The notes under the pieces were generated by a model that was not told the origin of the DNA, did not search any database, and saw only the letters and a list, made by a program, of their open reading frames with translations. From positions 3,515,501-3,579,500 of the forward strand of contig NZ_CP062229.1 of NCBI RefSeq assembly GCF_024707545.1: 64,000 nt of DNA, written 5' to 3'. The position numbers were made by a program, and so were the translations under genes. Shown in pieces: positions 48,816 to 58,225 of this stretch. The DNA is from Mesorhizobium onobrychidis. GTDB taxonomy: Bacteria > Pseudomonadota > Alphaproteobacteria > Rhizobiales > Rhizobiaceae. Each line of letters starts with the position of its first letter. Positions within the stretch are counted from its first letter, which is position 1.

Positions 48816-49220
48816 ATGCTCGGACGCCTGAACCATGTCGCGCTTGCCGTGCCGGATCTGGCCGCGGCGACAGCGGCCTATCGCGATACGCTCGGCGCTC
48901 GGGTGAGCGCGCCACAGGCGCTGCCGGAGCATGGCGTGACGGTGGTGTTCGTCGATGTCGGCAACACCAAGATCGAATTGCTGGAGCCGCTCGGCGAGGA
49001 TTCGCCGATCGCGGCATTCCTCGAGAAGAACCCCTCGGGGGGCATGCATCATGTCTGCTACGAGGTCGACGACATTCTTGCCGCGCGTGATCACCTCAAG
49101 GCCAGCGGCGCCCGCGTCCTTGGCGACGCCGATCCGAAGATCGGCGCGCATGGCAAGCCGGTGCTGTTCCTGCATCCCAAGGATTTCTTCGGCACGCTGG
49201 TCGAACTGGAGCAAGCATGA
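48816..49220 (+). CDS. mce: Methylmalonyl-CoA epimerase
   Basis: The 134-residue protein of the vicinal oxygen chelate fold starts LGRLNHVALAVPDLAAATAAY, with metal-ligand His in NHVA and GGMHHVCYEVDD and Glu near the end (TLVELEQA). It interconverts the (2S) and (2R) forms of methylmalonyl-CoA, a step in propionyl-CoA use whose mutase needs adenosylcobalamin, the product of the cob genes in this window. It overlaps the DUF1467 gene by 4 bp. Confidence 0.92.
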   Translation: MLGRLNHVALAVPDLAAATAAYRDTLGARVSAPQALPEHGVTVVFVDVGNTKIELLEPLGEDSPIAAFLEKNPSGGMHHVCYEVDDILAARDHLKASGARVLGDADPKIGAHGKPVLFLHPKDFFGTLVELEQA

Positions 49221-49501
49221 GCTGGGTTTCGTTTCTCGCCCTGTTCTTCATCACATGGTGGGTAGTGCTGTTCGCCATCCTGCCGTTCAGTCTGAGGACG
49301 CAGGACGAGGATGACGACGTGACGCTGGGCACGGTACCCAGCGCGCCGCGCGGACCGCATATGCTGCGCGCCGTGCTGCGGACTACGATCGTCACGATGG
49401 TTCTTCTTGGCATCTTCTATGGCATTACGAGGGGGCTCGGCCTCGGCATCGACGACATCCCGCATATCGTACCGGATTTCAGCCAGAGACCCGAAAATTA
49501 G
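49217..49501 (+). CDS. DUF1467 family membrane protein
   Basis: The 94-residue protein has two helices (SFLALFFITWWVVLFAILPF and AVLRTTIVTMVLLGIFYGI) with a short acidic loop (TQDEDDDVTLG) between. DUF1467 proteins are small alphaproteobacterial membrane proteins often next to mce or proS. The function is unknown. It is translationally coupled to mce (ATGA). Confidence 0.85.
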   Translation: MSWVSFLALFFITWWVVLFAILPFSLRTQDEDDDVTLGTVPSAPRGPHMLRAVLRTTIVTMVLLGIFYGITRGLGLGIDDIPHIVPDFSQRPEN

Positions 49502-49617
49502 ACCGCCGGGACGGCTGGCCACATCTTGCATGCGAGCACCAATCCGGTTCCGAACCCGCTGTGCTGACGCTAGGTAAAGTGGTTTATCAATTTGTCGTGC
49601 TAACCAAATGATTGCAC

Positions 49618-49646
49618 AAAAAAAATGCAAGGCACGAGGCCTTGCA
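49618..49646 (-). terminator. Rho-independent terminator of the sRNA candidate
   Basis: Perfect 8-bp stem GCCTTGCA/TGCAAGGC (extendable), loop CTCGT on the minus strand, followed by eight T. Confidence 0.85.
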
Positions 49647-49768
49647 ATTTAAACGCGTCCGATCTGTTTCCGGTGTCCGGCGGCAGCGAATAACCGCGCC
49701 TAGATCGCATCCTCCCAAGACTTTGACCGCGTAGGAGGGCAGATTTCTTTCCGCCCTCTCGGTTATCG
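49618..49768 (-). ncRNA. Candidate ~150-nt sRNA upstream of proS
   Basis: The minus strand has a promoter (below), then about 150 nt that can fold (GATAACCG near the 5' end with CGGTTATT; GAGGGC with GCCCTC) and a strong terminator: TGCAAGGC / GCCTTGCA with a 5-base loop followed by T8 (49618-49646). No good coding frame with a ribosome binding site is seen. It may be a member of a conserved rhizobial sRNA family such as alpha-r9, which I recall near proS; this identification is tentative. Confidence 0.6.
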
Positions 49769-49774
49769 GGGCAC

Positions 49775-49802
49775 ATTAGACCAAGGCGGGTGAAAATGTC
49801 AC
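49775..49802 (-). promoter_or_regulatory. Promoter of the sRNA candidate
   Basis: On the minus strand GTGACA (49797-49802) is followed after 16 bp by TCTAAT (49775-49780); transcription would begin near 49768. Confidence 0.5.
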
Positions 49803-50026
49803 GCAGAATTTTGCCTGGAAATAAGCAATCTCGTGCTGCAGTGCACAATAGTATGGCAGGCGTTGCTTGCGAAACGACCAGCAAGGCGGATGAGGCACTG
49901 CGGACCCTTTGCGGCGTCCCGAGGGGCGGGTTTCCATTCCGTCATGAAATGGCTATGAAGCCGGGGCAAGCAAGCCTGCGCTGCGCCGATTCCGGTGCGG
50001 CAATCCTCTCTCTCACGGACCAGTCC

Positions 50027-51355
50027 ATGCGTTTGTCGCGCTATTTCCTGCCTATCCTCAAAGAAAATCCGCGCGAGGCCGAAATCGTCTCGCACCGGCT
50101 GATGCTGCGCGCCGGCATGATCCGCCAGCAGGGGCAAGGCAGTTTTTCGTGGCTGCCGCTCGGCAAAAGGGTGCTGGACAAGGTCTGCCGCATCATTCGC
50201 GAGGAGCAGGACCGCGCCGGCGCGCTCGAGATCCTGATGCCGACCATCCAGTCCGCCGAGCTGTGGCGCGAAAGCGGCCGCTATGACGACTACGGCAAGG
50301 AGATGCTGCGCATCAAGGACCGGCAAGACCGGGACATGCTCTATGGACCGACCAACGAGGAGGTGGTCACCGAGATTTTCCGCGCCTATGTGAAGTCCTA
50401 TAAGGATCTGCCGCTCAATCTCTATCACATCCAGTGGAAATTCCGCGACGAGGTGCGGCCGCGCTTCGGCGTCATGCGTTCGCGCGAGTTCCTGATGAAG
50501 GACGCCTATTCCTTCGATCTCGATTTCGAAGGCGCCAAGGCGGCCTATAACAGGATGTTCGTGTCCTATCTCAGGACGTTCACGCGCATGGGGCTGCAGG
50601 CAATCCCGATGCGTGCCGACACCGGGCCGATCGGCGGCGACCTCAGCCACGAATTCATCATCCTGGCCGACACCGGCGAGAGCCAGGTCTATTGCCATCG
50701 CGATTACCTCGCGCTTGATGTGCCGGGGGCGGACACCGACTTCTCCAACGATGCCGAGATCGGCGACATCGTCAAGGAATGGACGACGCCCTATGCCGCG
50801 ACTGACGAGATGCACGACGAGGCGGCGTGGGAGAAGGTTGCGACGAGCGACCGGGTCTCGGCCCGCGGCATCGAGGTCGGCCACATCTTCCATTTCGGCG
50901 ACAAATATTCGAAACCGATGGGCGCCAAGGTGACCGGGCCCGACGGCAAGGATCATTTTGTTTCCGGGGGTTCCTACGGCATCGGCCCGACGCGGCTAGT
51001 CGCGGCGATCATCGAGGCTAGCCATGACGACAACGGCATCATCTGGCCGGAGGCGGTGGCGCCTTTCGACATCGGCCTGATCAACATGAAAGCCGGCGAC
51101 GCCGACTGCGACCGCGTCTGCGACGAACTCCATGCGGCGTTTGTCGCCGTCGGCAAGGACGTGCTCTACGACGACACCGACCAGCGGCCAGGCGGCAAGT
51201 TCGCCACCGCCGACCTGATCGGCCTGCCGTGGCAAGTGATCGTCGGGCCGCGCGGCGTGGCGGCCGGCGAGGTCGAGATCAAGAATCGTAGGACCGGCGA
51301 GCGTGAGACGCTGCCGATCGAGGAGGTGAAGAAACGCTTCGGTTTTGCCACATGA
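50027..51355 (+). CDS. proS: Prolyl-tRNA synthetase (short alphaproteobacterial type)
   Basis: The 442-residue enzyme lacks the editing insertion of the E. coli form, as is usual in Rhizobiales. It has class II motif 2 ([20 protein letters not shown]) and motif 3 ([14 protein letters not shown]), and a C-terminal anticodon-binding domain. The start at 50027 ([14 protein letters not shown]) matches the family. An in-frame ATG at 49790 would add ~79 residues of no recognisable character that cross the sRNA promoter, and is rejected. It overlaps lolC by 4 bp. Confidence 0.95.
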   Translation: MRLSRYFLPILKENPREAEIVSHRLMLRAGMIRQQGQGSFSWLPLGKRVLDKVCRIIREEQDRAGALEILMPTIQSAELWRESGRYDDYGKEMLRIKDRQDRDMLYGPTNEEVVTEIFRAYVKSYKDLPLNLYHIQWKFRDEVRPRFGVMRSREFLMKDAYSFDLDFEGAKAAYNRMFVSYLRTFTRMGLQAIPMRADTGPIGGDLSHEFIILADTGESQVYCHRDYLALDVPGADTDFSNDAEIGDIVKEWTTPYAATDEMHDEAAWEKVATSDRVSARGIEVGHIFHFGDKYSKPMGAKVTGPDGKDHFVSGGSYGIGPTRLVAAIIEASHDDNGIIWPEAVAPFDIGLINMKAGDADCDRVCDELHAAFVAVGKDVLYDDTDQRPGGKFATADLIGLPWQVIVGPRGVAAGEVEIKNRRTGERETLPIEEVKKRFGFAT

Positions 51356-52638
51356 GCGAAGCGGCAGCAGCGAAACCCCCGGCCGCCGGACCTTTTTCCG
51401 TGTTCGAACGCATGGTCGCGTGGCGTTATCTGCGCTCGCGCCGCAAGGAGACGGTGATCTCCGTCATCGCCTCGATCTCCTTCCTCGGCATCATGCTGGG
51501 CGTCGCCACGCTGATCGTCGTGATGGCTGTCATGAACGGGTTTCGCGCCGAGCTCCTAACGCGCATCCTCGGCGTCAACGGCCATCTGATCGTGCAGCCG
51601 CTCGACATGCCGCTGGAGGACTATGCGCAGGTTGCCGGCCGCATCAACGGCGTGCCCGGCGTCCAATACGCCATTCCGCTGATCGACGGGCAGGTCCTGG
51701 CGCAAGGCAATATCGGCGGCGGATCAGGGGCGCTGGTGCGCGGCATACGCGGCGAAGATCTGGGCAAGATTTCAATCGTCGCCAGCAATATCAAGCAGGG
51801 CTCGATCGCCGGCTTCGACACAGGCGAGGGCGTCGCCATCGGCAGCCGCATGGCCGACAATCTCGGTCTTGTGCTCGGCGACACCATCACGCTTATCGCG
51901 CCCGACGGCGATGTGACGCCGCTCGGCACGACACCGCGCATGAAAGGCTATCCGGTCACGGCGATCTTCGAGGTCGGCATGTCAGAATATGACAGCTCCA
52001 TCGTCTACATGCCGTTTTCGGAAGCGCAGCTCTATTTCAACATGGATGGCCGGGCTCAGGCGATCGAGATCTATGTCGACAATCCCGACAATGTCGATGC
52101 GCTGAAGCCGAAGGTCGAGGAGGCGTCGCAGCGGCCGATCACCATGGTCGACTGGCGAGAACGCAACAGGACTTTCTTCGATGCGCTGCAAGTGGAGCGC
52201 AATGTCATGTTCATGATCCTGACGCTGATCGTGCTGGTGGCGGCGCTCAACATCATTTCGGGCCTGATCATGCTGGTAAAGGACAAGGGCCACGACATCG
52301 CCATCCTGCGCACCATGGGCGCCACCCGGGGCGCGATCCTGCGCATATTCCTGATGACGGGCGCGGCGATTGGCGTAGTAGGCACCATCGCCGGGGTGCT
52401 GCTCGGCGTCGTAATCTGCCTGAACGTCGAGCGAATCCGCCAGTTCTTCTCCTGGCTGGCCGGCGAGAGGCTGTTCAATCCCGAGCTCTATTTCCTGAGC
52501 CAGCTGCCTGCCCGCATGGACGCCAGCGAGACGATCTCGGTGATCCTGATGGCGCTGGTGCTGTCGTTCCTGGCGACGCTGTTTCCGGCATGGCGCGCGG
52601 CCAGGCTCGATCCGGTCGAAGCGCTGAGGTACGAATGA
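51352..52638 (+). CDS. lolC: Lipoprotein-releasing ABC transporter permease LolC/LolE type
   Basis: The 428-residue inner-membrane permease has the N-terminal [20 protein letters not shown] and [22 protein letters not shown], a periplasmic domain at about residues 55-280, and three C-terminal helices. It forms LolCDE with the next gene, extracting lipoproteins from the inner membrane. Only one permease is present, so it presumably acts as a homodimer (LolF-like). Confidence 0.93.
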   Translation: MSEAAAAKPPAAGPFSVFERMVAWRYLRSRRKETVISVIASISFLGIMLGVATLIVVMAVMNGFRAELLTRILGVNGHLIVQPLDMPLEDYAQVAGRINGVPGVQYAIPLIDGQVLAQGNIGGGSGALVRGIRGEDLGKISIVASNIKQGSIAGFDTGEGVAIGSRMADNLGLVLGDTITLIAPDGDVTPLGTTPRMKGYPVTAIFEVGMSEYDSSIVYMPFSEAQLYFNMDGRAQAIEIYVDNPDNVDALKPKVEEASQRPITMVDWRERNRTFFDALQVERNVMFMILTLIVLVAALNIISGLIMLVKDKGHDIAILRTMGATRGAILRIFLMTGAAIGVVGTIAGVLLGVVICLNVERIRQFFSWLAGERLFNPELYFLSQLPARMDASETISVILMALVLSFLATLFPAWRAARLDPVEALRYE

Positions 52639-53318
52639 TGGCCGAGGCCATTATCGAGCTGAAGAGCGTCGAGCGGCACTATGTGCAGGGGCCGCGCAAG
52701 CTCACCATTCTCAACGGCGCCGATTTTTCGCTGAAGCGCGGCGAGATCGTGGCGCTGGTGGCGCCTTCGGGCACCGGCAAATCGACGCTGTTGCACACCG
52801 CCGGACTGCTGGAGCGGCCGGACGCCGGCGATGTCATTCTGGCCGGCCGCGCCTGCGGGCGGCTTTCCGACGACGAGCGCACGGCGATCCGGCGCAACGA
52901 TGTCGGCTTCGTCTATCAGTTCCATCACCTGCTGCCGGAGTTCACGGCGCTGGAAAACATCATGATGCCGCAGCTGATAAAAGGCCTGACGCGCAAGGAG
53001 GCTGCCGAGCGGTCGGCGCAACTGCTCGACTACATGCAGATCGGCAAGCGCGCGCAGCACCGCCCCTCCGAACTGTCCGGCGGCGAGCAGCAGCGCGTCG
53101 CCATCGCGCGCGCCGTCGCCAATGCGCCGCTGGTGCTGCTTGCCGACGAGCCGACCGGCAACCTCGACCCGGTCACCGCCTCCTATGTGTTCGAGGCATT
53201 GGGAGCGCTGGTCCGGCAATCGGGGCTGGCGGCGCTGATCGCTACCCACAATCACGAGCTTGCCTCGCGCATGGACCGTCGCGTCACGCTGGCCGACGGC
53301 AAGGTTGTTCCGCTTTAG
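52635..53318 (+). CDS. lolD: Lipoprotein-releasing ABC transporter ATPase
   Basis: The 227-residue ATPase has Walker [10 protein letters not shown] (43-51), signature LSGGEQQR and Walker [13 protein letters not shown]. The start at 52635 overlaps the lolC stop (ATGA); ATG 52638 is an equal alternative. The partner is the preceding permease. The 238 bp to the next gene hold no recognisable feature. Confidence 0.94.
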   Translation: MMAEAIIELKSVERHYVQGPRKLTILNGADFSLKRGEIVALVAPSGTGKSTLLHTAGLLERPDAGDVILAGRACGRLSDDERTAIRRNDVGFVYQFHHLLPEFTALENIMMPQLIKGLTRKEAAERSAQLLDYMQIGKRAQHRPSELSGGEQQRVAIARAVANAPLVLLADEPTGNLDPVTASYVFEALGALVRQSGLAALIATHNHELASRMDRRVTLADGKVVPL

Positions 53319-53556
53319 GGAGCTCGCACAGCGCTCCCCTTGTCGACGGCTTCGCTGCGGTCGCAAATGTGCGCCGCGCTGGCGGCAGGCCTGACGCGTC
53401 GCTGTCCGCTGCCCGTGCCCGACCGGGCTTAGCGCAGGCCCTGCCGATCGCCGTAGAAGATTTCTGACGTCGCACCGATGATTTCCGCCCGTCTGTGTTG
53501 TCCTGATCAATGGGCGCGCCTGGATGGTCCAGCGGCCCGGATAGCGAGGTGACCCC

Positions 53557-54303
53557 ATGGGATCGTTACAAGGTCGGAATGTCGTCGTCGTTGGAGGGAG
53601 CCGTGGTGTCGGCCGCTCAATCGTAGAAGCCGCCTTCTGCGAGAGAGCGACGGTCATGGCTGTCGCCCGCGGCGAGCCGGGGCTGGCGCAATTTGCCTGG
53701 GAAGCTTCGGGCGTGAAGACGTTCGCGGTCGATGCAACCGTGGAGTCCGCCCCTGACGAGGTCTTCGCCGCGCTGGAGCCGGACGTCCTGGTGATCTGCG
53801 CGGGTGCCCTTGCCCCCTCCGCGCCCCTACATGAACAGAACTGGAAGGCGTTCTCCGCAAACTGGGAAACGGACGTCAAGGTATCGTTCCTGTTTTGCAA
53901 GGCCGCGCTCCGACGTCCGCTCAAACCGGGCGCCCGGATTGTTCTGATCTCCAGTGGCGCAGCGTTGACCGGGGGGCCACCGAATTCCGGCGGCTATGCC
54001 GGCGCAAAACGCATGCAGATGTTCCTGGCCCATCATAGCCAGAAGGAATCCGATCGGCTGGGCCTGGACCTGCGCTTCGTGGCGCTTGCGCCTATGCGCA
54101 TCATGCCAGGGACCGGCGTGGGCAACGCCGGCATCGAGAGCATTTCGGCCTATATGGGGATCCGGCCCGCGGAGTTCATCGCCGGTTTGACCGACATGCA
54201 GACGCCAGCCGACGTGGGACGGGCGGTGGTGGCACTCGCCACCCAACAATTGCAAGGGTGTTCCTTCGCAGTGAGCGGGAGCGGGCTTGCGCCGGCGGGC
54301 TGA
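53557..54303 (+). CDS. Short-chain dehydrogenase/reductase
   Basis: The 248-residue SDR has the cofactor motif GGSRGVGRSI near residue 14, the ICAGA core, an IVLISSGAAL strand with the catalytic Ser, and the YxxxK pair in GGYAGAKRMQ. The substrate is unknown. The ECF sigma gene begins 42 bp downstream on the same strand, so the two probably form one transcript and perhaps one regulatory unit. Confidence 0.88.
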   Translation: MGSLQGRNVVVVGGSRGVGRSIVEAAFCERATVMAVARGEPGLAQFAWEASGVKTFAVDATVESAPDEVFAALEPDVLVICAGALAPSAPLHEQNWKAFSANWETDVKVSFLFCKAALRRPLKPGARIVLISSGAALTGGPPNSGGYAGAKRMQMFLAHHSQKESDRLGLDLRFVALAPMRIMPGTGVGNAGIESISAYMGIRPAEFIAGLTDMQTPADVGRAVVALATQQLQGCSFAVSGSGLAPAG

Positions 54304-54345
54304 GGCGCGCGTAATGCAAACCGGACTCAAAATTGCCGGATCCGC

Positions 54346-55380
54346 ATGACAGACGCCCAGGCACCTCTCAAGCCGATACGCCAGCCGGGCCAGCCGATCC
54401 TCGATCGGCTGGCCTTCGAGCAGTTCACGGTGGCCCATCGCCGGGAGCTCAAGCTCCATTGCTATCGCATGATGGGTTCGCTGCACGAGGCGGACGACCT
54501 CGTCCAGGACACGTTTCTGCGCGCCTGGCGTGCAAGGTCGGAGTTCGACGGGCGGGGTTCGATTCGCGGTTGGCTCTACACGATCGCGACCAACTCCTGC
54601 CTCAACGCCCTCAAGGCCAGGTCGAGGACGCGTCGCATTCTCCAGCAGCCCGGACGGCCGGCCTCCCACGGGCGCGCCACAGACGGGCCTGCAGCCGAGG
54701 TCACCTGGTTGGAGCCTTACCCGGATGCGGAGCTGCCAGGGCTCACTGATGGTGAGCCGGGTCCGGAAGCGCGGTACGAGACCCGCGAAGCCGTCCAGCT
54801 CGCCTTCGTCGCCGCGATCCAGGACCTGCCACCCAGGCAGCGCGCCGCCCTGCTGCTTTCCGACGTGCTGGGATGGTCGGCTGTCGAGACGGCGGGATTG
54901 CTGGGTGGATCGACAGCATCGATCAACAGCGCATTGCAGCGGGCCCGCGCAACCCTCGCGGCGCGATATCCTGAGGGACGTCCCATGCAGCGATCGAAGC
55001 CCGGCCGGGAAGAAGGCCTGCTGCTCGAACGTTACATGCAGGCCTGGCAGGCCGCCAATCTCGACAGCCTGATCGAGCTGCTGCGGGAGGACGCGACCTA
55101 TCGCATGCCGCCCTGGCCGGAATGGTACCAAGGACGCGCAGCGATCCGCGGTTTCCTCGAGACCATCTGGGGTAACTTTGCGGGCTTCCGCACCATGGCA
55201 ACCGGTGCCAATGCCCAGCCGGCAGTCGGTGTCTATTCCCGCAGCCACAATGACCCTGCGTGGCGAGCCCATTCCCTGCATGTGATCGAGCCCGCTGACG
55301 GCGGAATCGCGGCTCTGACGATCTATGTGCCGCCGCTCGGCCCGAAATTGTTTCCCGCCTTCGGCCTGCCGCCGGCCTAG
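54346..55380 (+). CDS. ECF sigma factor with C-terminal SnoaL-like domain (SigG type)
   Basis: The 344-residue protein has sigma region 2 (LKLHCYRMMGSLHEADDLVQ, then TFLRAWRARSEFDGRGSIRGWLY in sense), region 4 (DLPPRQRAALLLSDVLGWSA with LGGSTASINSALQRAR), and a C-terminal NTF2/SnoaL-like domain from about residue 220 (YMQAWQAANLDSLIELLRED). ECF factors of this type lack a classical anti-sigma factor; the fused domain is thought to control activity. No anti-sigma gene is adjacent, in agreement. Confidence 0.9.
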   Translation: MTDAQAPLKPIRQPGQPILDRLAFEQFTVAHRRELKLHCYRMMGSLHEADDLVQDTFLRAWRARSEFDGRGSIRGWLYTIATNSCLNALKARSRTRRILQQPGRPASHGRATDGPAAEVTWLEPYPDAELPGLTDGEPGPEARYETREAVQLAFVAAIQDLPPRQRAALLLSDVLGWSAVETAGLLGGSTASINSALQRARATLAARYPEGRPMQRSKPGREEGLLLERYMQAWQAANLDSLIELLREDATYRMPPWPEWYQGRAAIRGFLETIWGNFAGFRTMATGANAQPAVGVYSRSHNDPAWRAHSLHVIEPADGGIAALTIYVPPLGPKLFPAFGLPPA

Positions 55381-55537
55381 CGTCTATATATGTTTAGAAG
55401 GCCTGGACTTCACATTCCCCAACGGGCCGACCGCGAGCCGCATTTTCCGGTCAGCGCGAGAACGGCGGCTCTCAACCTTTCCTTAACCCTGCCGAACTGA
55501 GCGCCCGGAATTTCGCGGCGCGCTCGGATTGCGGTCG

Positions 55538-55572
55538 TTGACATTCGAACAAAATTAGAACAAAATACGAAC
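55538..55572 (+). promoter_or_regulatory. SOS promoter with two overlapping LexA boxes
   Basis: TTGACA (55538-55543) is followed after 17 bp by CAAAAT (55561-55566). Across the -10 region lie GAAC at 55547, 55558 and 55569, each separated by exactly 7 bases. GAAC-N7-GAAC is the reverse complement of the alphaproteobacterial SOS box GTTC-N7-GTTC, so two boxes overlap in tandem. LexA binding here would block the promoter. Confidence 0.85.
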
Positions 55573-55594
55573 ATACTGAAAACAGGAGAGCGTT

Positions 55595-55681
55595 ATGACC
55601 GGTCTTGTTCAGGATGTCGTGTCACTGGTGTGCATGAGCACGTTTCTCATTTCCATGGCGATCTGGATCGGAGCGATGTGA
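55595..55681 (+). CDS. 28-residue SOS-controlled membrane peptide (SidA-like architecture)
   Basis: The ORF reads MTGLVQDVVSLVCMSTFLIS followed by MAIWIGAM, a single hydrophobic helix, with the strong ribosome binding site AGGAGAG (55584-55590) five bases before the ATG. Tandem LexA boxes overlap its promoter. In Caulobacter the SOS-induced SidA is a 29-residue inner-membrane peptide that blocks division, and the size, topology and control match; whether the sequences are homologous I cannot tell. A division-inhibitor role is inference. It is too short for standard gene finding. Confidence 0.8.
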   Translation: MTGLVQDVVSLVCMSTFLISMAIWIGAM

Positions 55682-55748
55682 GGCAGCGCGGCCCGTTCTT
55701 CACGGGGTGAGGGGCAGCGTCGGAGCTCGGTGGTTCAGCGCCGCTTTG

Positions 55749-56492
55749 TCAGCCGGCCCTGCGGGCCGTTTCGACAAGCAAAGGTGCCGCCGGTCCGAAG
55801 ACATCCTCGAAGGCGGATTTCAGCGCGAGATCGAGGTCGGCCATCCCCAGGGGAAGGCCGAGGTCGACGAGACTGGTGACGCCGTAATCCTGCACGCCGC
55901 ACGGCACGATGCCGCTGAAATGGCCGAGATCGGGCTCGACATTGATGGCGATGCCGTGAAAACTCACCCAGCGCCTCAGCCTGATGCCGATGGCGGCGAT
56001 CTTGTCCTCGGCGAGCGATCCGTCGGGCAGGGCGGGGCGATCCGGCCGCACCACCCAGACGCCGACGCGGTCCTCGCGCCGTTCGCCGCGCACGTTGAAG
56101 GCGGCGAGGGTGCCGATGATCCATTGTTCAAGGGCCGCGACGAAAGCACGGACATCCTCGCGCCGCCGCTTCAGGTCGAGCATCACATAAGCGACCCGCT
56201 GGCCTGGCCCATGATAGGTGTATTCGCCGCCGCGCCCGGCCGCGAACACTGGGAAACGGTCCGGCTCGATCAGGTCCTCGATGCGGGCGCTGGTGCCGGC
56301 GGTGTAGAGCGGCGGGTGCTCGACCAGCCAGACCATCTCGCCGGCGGCGCCGCTTCGGATCGCTTCGGCACGCGTCTCCATCACGGCAAGCGCATCCGGA
56401 TAGGCGGTGAGGCCGGGTTCGATCCGCCATTCGACCGGCGCCGAACCGGGCAGGGGCAGGAACGACGTGGCGATCTGGCTGCGTTCTGTCAT
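55749..56492 (-). CDS. lipB: Octanoyltransferase (lipoate biosynthesis)
   Basis: The 247-residue enzyme transfers octanoyl groups from acyl carrier protein to lipoate-dependent enzymes. It has [60 protein letters not shown] (in two parts) with the catalytic Lys, and [13 protein letters not shown] with the catalytic Cys. It is convergent with the SOS peptide gene. Confidence 0.95.
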   Translation of the reverse strand: MTERSQIATSFLPLPGSAPVEWRIEPGLTAYPDALAVMETRAEAIRSGAAGEMVWLVEHPPLYTAGTSARIEDLIEPDRFPVFAAGRGGEYTYHGPGQRVAYVMLDLKRRREDVRAFVAALEQWIIGTLAAFNVRGERREDRVGVWVVRPDRPALPDGSLAEDKIAAIGIRLRRWVSFHGIAINVEPDLGHFSGIVPCGVQDYGVTSLVDLGLPLGMADLDLALKSAFEDVFGPAAPLLVETARRAG

Positions 56493-56558
56493 GGTGTGTC
56501 TCGTCTAATGCGCGCCGCGTTTGAAGGGAACCGTGGGCGCGCTTTAGATTTTTGTTTT

Positions 56559-56607
56559 ATGCATGTCGTTGTCCCAAAACCGCTGCGCACTTTTGGGCGA
56601 CATGCAT
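56559..56607. repeat. Rhizobiales-type palindromic repeat with CCCAAAA arms
   Basis: ATGCATGTCG (56559-56568) pairs with CGACATGCAT (56598-56607), and CCCAAAA (56573-56579) with TTTTGGG (56591-56597). The CCCAAAACC(G) core recurs at 63880. This is a dispersed intergenic element common in rhizobia. The rest of the lipB-tRNA gap shows nothing further. Confidence 0.8.
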
Positions 56608-56774
56608 TAGCCTCACATATGGCGGCAATCGGCTGAAACGTCCAGTTCCGAGCGCGTTCCAACCCTTTGCAGGCTTATGGCGAATGCCGGGCAATTATTG
56701 CGCGACGCGCCCTTGTTTCGCCGGAAACGATTTGCTACACGCCGCGAGCCGGTTCGTTCCGGCTCCTACCACGT

Positions 56775-56859
56775 GCGGTCGTGGCGGAATTGGTAGACGC
56801 GCAGCGTTGAGGTCGCTGTGGGGCAACCCGTGGAAGTTCGAGTCTTCTCGACCGCACCA
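56775..56859 (+). tRNA. tRNA-Leu (anticodon GAG)
   Basis: The 85-nt gene has acceptor arms GCGGTCG / CGACCGC, an anticodon stem CAGCG / CGCTG with loop TTGAGGT and anticodon GAG, a long variable arm (class II) and an encoded CCA. T6 follows at 56861-56866 and may aid termination. The 277 bp to the next gene hold nothing recognisable. Confidence 0.97.
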
Positions 56860-57136
56860 GTTTTTTCCAATAAACTATTATTTTTATTGCGCAATTTTTG
56901 TTTCACTGCGGCTCTTCCTGGAACTGTTTACGCAAACTGAAACACTGCGCGAACCTGCGGCTGGTTGGGCGCGGAATGCCGCGCACTAACCGCGTGGTTT
57001 GACCCCATCAAATGCCAGCTGCTTCAAAGACCGAACCGTGCCGCGAAGCGGACCATTGGGAAAGCGCGCTTTTCACGCAAGCGCTCACGCGGCTATCTAT
57101 TGATGTGATTGCGCGGCAAATAGCCCGCTAGTTGCG

Positions 57137-58066
57137 TTATCTTGAGGCTTGTTTGCGGACACGACTTTCCAGCCGCGAAAGCAGGTAGTCGACCTCTTGT
57201 CTGGCCACCGCCGACAACGCACTGCCCGGCTTGCGCTGGGCGTCGGATGCGATGGCGCCGCGCTTCATCATCACATATTTGCGTACCGCAAGTCCCACAC
57301 CGGGTTGCTGCTCATAGCGCAGATAGGGCAGGTGGGCGTCGAAAAGATCGTGCGCCTTGTCGCGCTCGCCGGCAGCAGACAGTTTCACCACGTCGACCAG
57401 CATATCGGGGAAGGCATAGCCGGTCATCGCGCCGTCGGCACCGCGCTCCATCTCGAAGTCGAGGAAGAGGCCGCCATTGCCGGTGAGGATGGACAGCGGC
57501 CGCAGCGAGCCGTCCTTCTGGAAGCCGCGCAGCGCGCTGATCTTCTCCAGGCCCGGCCAGTCCTCGTGCTTGAGCATGAAGCAGGCAGGGTTGTCGGTGA
57601 CGATGCGGCGGATGACGGCCGGCGTCATGACGACCGAGAGGGTCAGCGGATAGTCCTGCAGCACGAAAGCAACATCCTCGCCGACCGCTTCGGATGCGTT
57701 GCGGAAATAGGTAACGATCTGGTCGTCGGTGCGCAGCGCCGGCGGCGGCGCAATCATCACGCCCTGCGCGCCAACCTCCATCGAGGCGCGCGCAAGGCTG
57801 CGCATGGCGGCGAAGCCAGGGGCGGAGACGCCGACGATGACCGGCAGCTTAGTGCGCGTCACGATACGCTTGACGATCTCGAGCGATTCGCCGGCGTCGA
57901 GCTTCGGGGCCTCGCCCATGATGCCGAGGATTGTCATTCCATCGACGCCGCAGCGCTCGTAAAAATCGACCATCGAATCAAGTGATTTCCAGTCGATCTT
58001 GCCATCCGCCTCGAACGGCGTCGGGGCAATGGTGTAGACACCTTTGGTGTCGGGACCGATGGCCAT
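57137..58066 (-). CDS. Dihydrodipicolinate synthase (DHDPS) family protein
   Basis: The 309-residue TIM barrel starts GVYTIAPTPFEADGKIDW and has the DHDPS/NAL family loop GIMGEAPKLDAGESLEIV in place of GTTGE, the Tyr in LQDYPL and the Schiff-base Lys in FMLKHEDWPG. The altered GIMGEA motif suggests that it is not the lysine-pathway DapA but a related aldolase or hydratase for another 2-keto acid. It stands alone, divergent from the PAP2 gene. Confidence 0.85.
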   Translation of the reverse strand: MAIGPDTKGVYTIAPTPFEADGKIDWKSLDSMVDFYERCGVDGMTILGIMGEAPKLDAGESLEIVKRIVTRTKLPVIVGVSAPGFAAMRSLARASMEVGAQGVMIAPPPALRTDDQIVTYFRNASEAVGEDVAFVLQDYPLTLSVVMTPAVIRRIVTDNPACFMLKHEDWPGLEKISALRGFQKDGSLRPLSILTGNGGLFLDFEMERGADGAMTGYAFPDMLVDVVKLSAAGERDKAHDLFDAHLPYLRYEQQPGVGLAVRKYVMMKRGAIASDAQRKPGSALSAVARQEVDYLLSRLESRVRKQASR

Positions 58067-58225
58067 GAGATCCTCCTAAATTCAGCTTTTAGCATAGCGC
58101 GGGACCGACGGTCCGATCCAACCGGCGGTTGGTCCGGACGGGCGCGAAGTAACCGCATGGTAAGCTTGCTTCGCTATCACATAGACAATGCCACCGATGG
58201 CGTATTTGAATCTTGGTAAATTAGT

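Noticed and set aside
49618..49768. 6S RNA
   Set aside because: Size is similar, but I could not fold the long closed stem with a central bulge that defines 6S RNA; called a generic sRNA instead.
49790..50026. 79-residue N-terminal extension of ProS
   Set aside because: It is not found in the family and crosses the sRNA promoter; the 442-residue form is standard in Rhizobiales.
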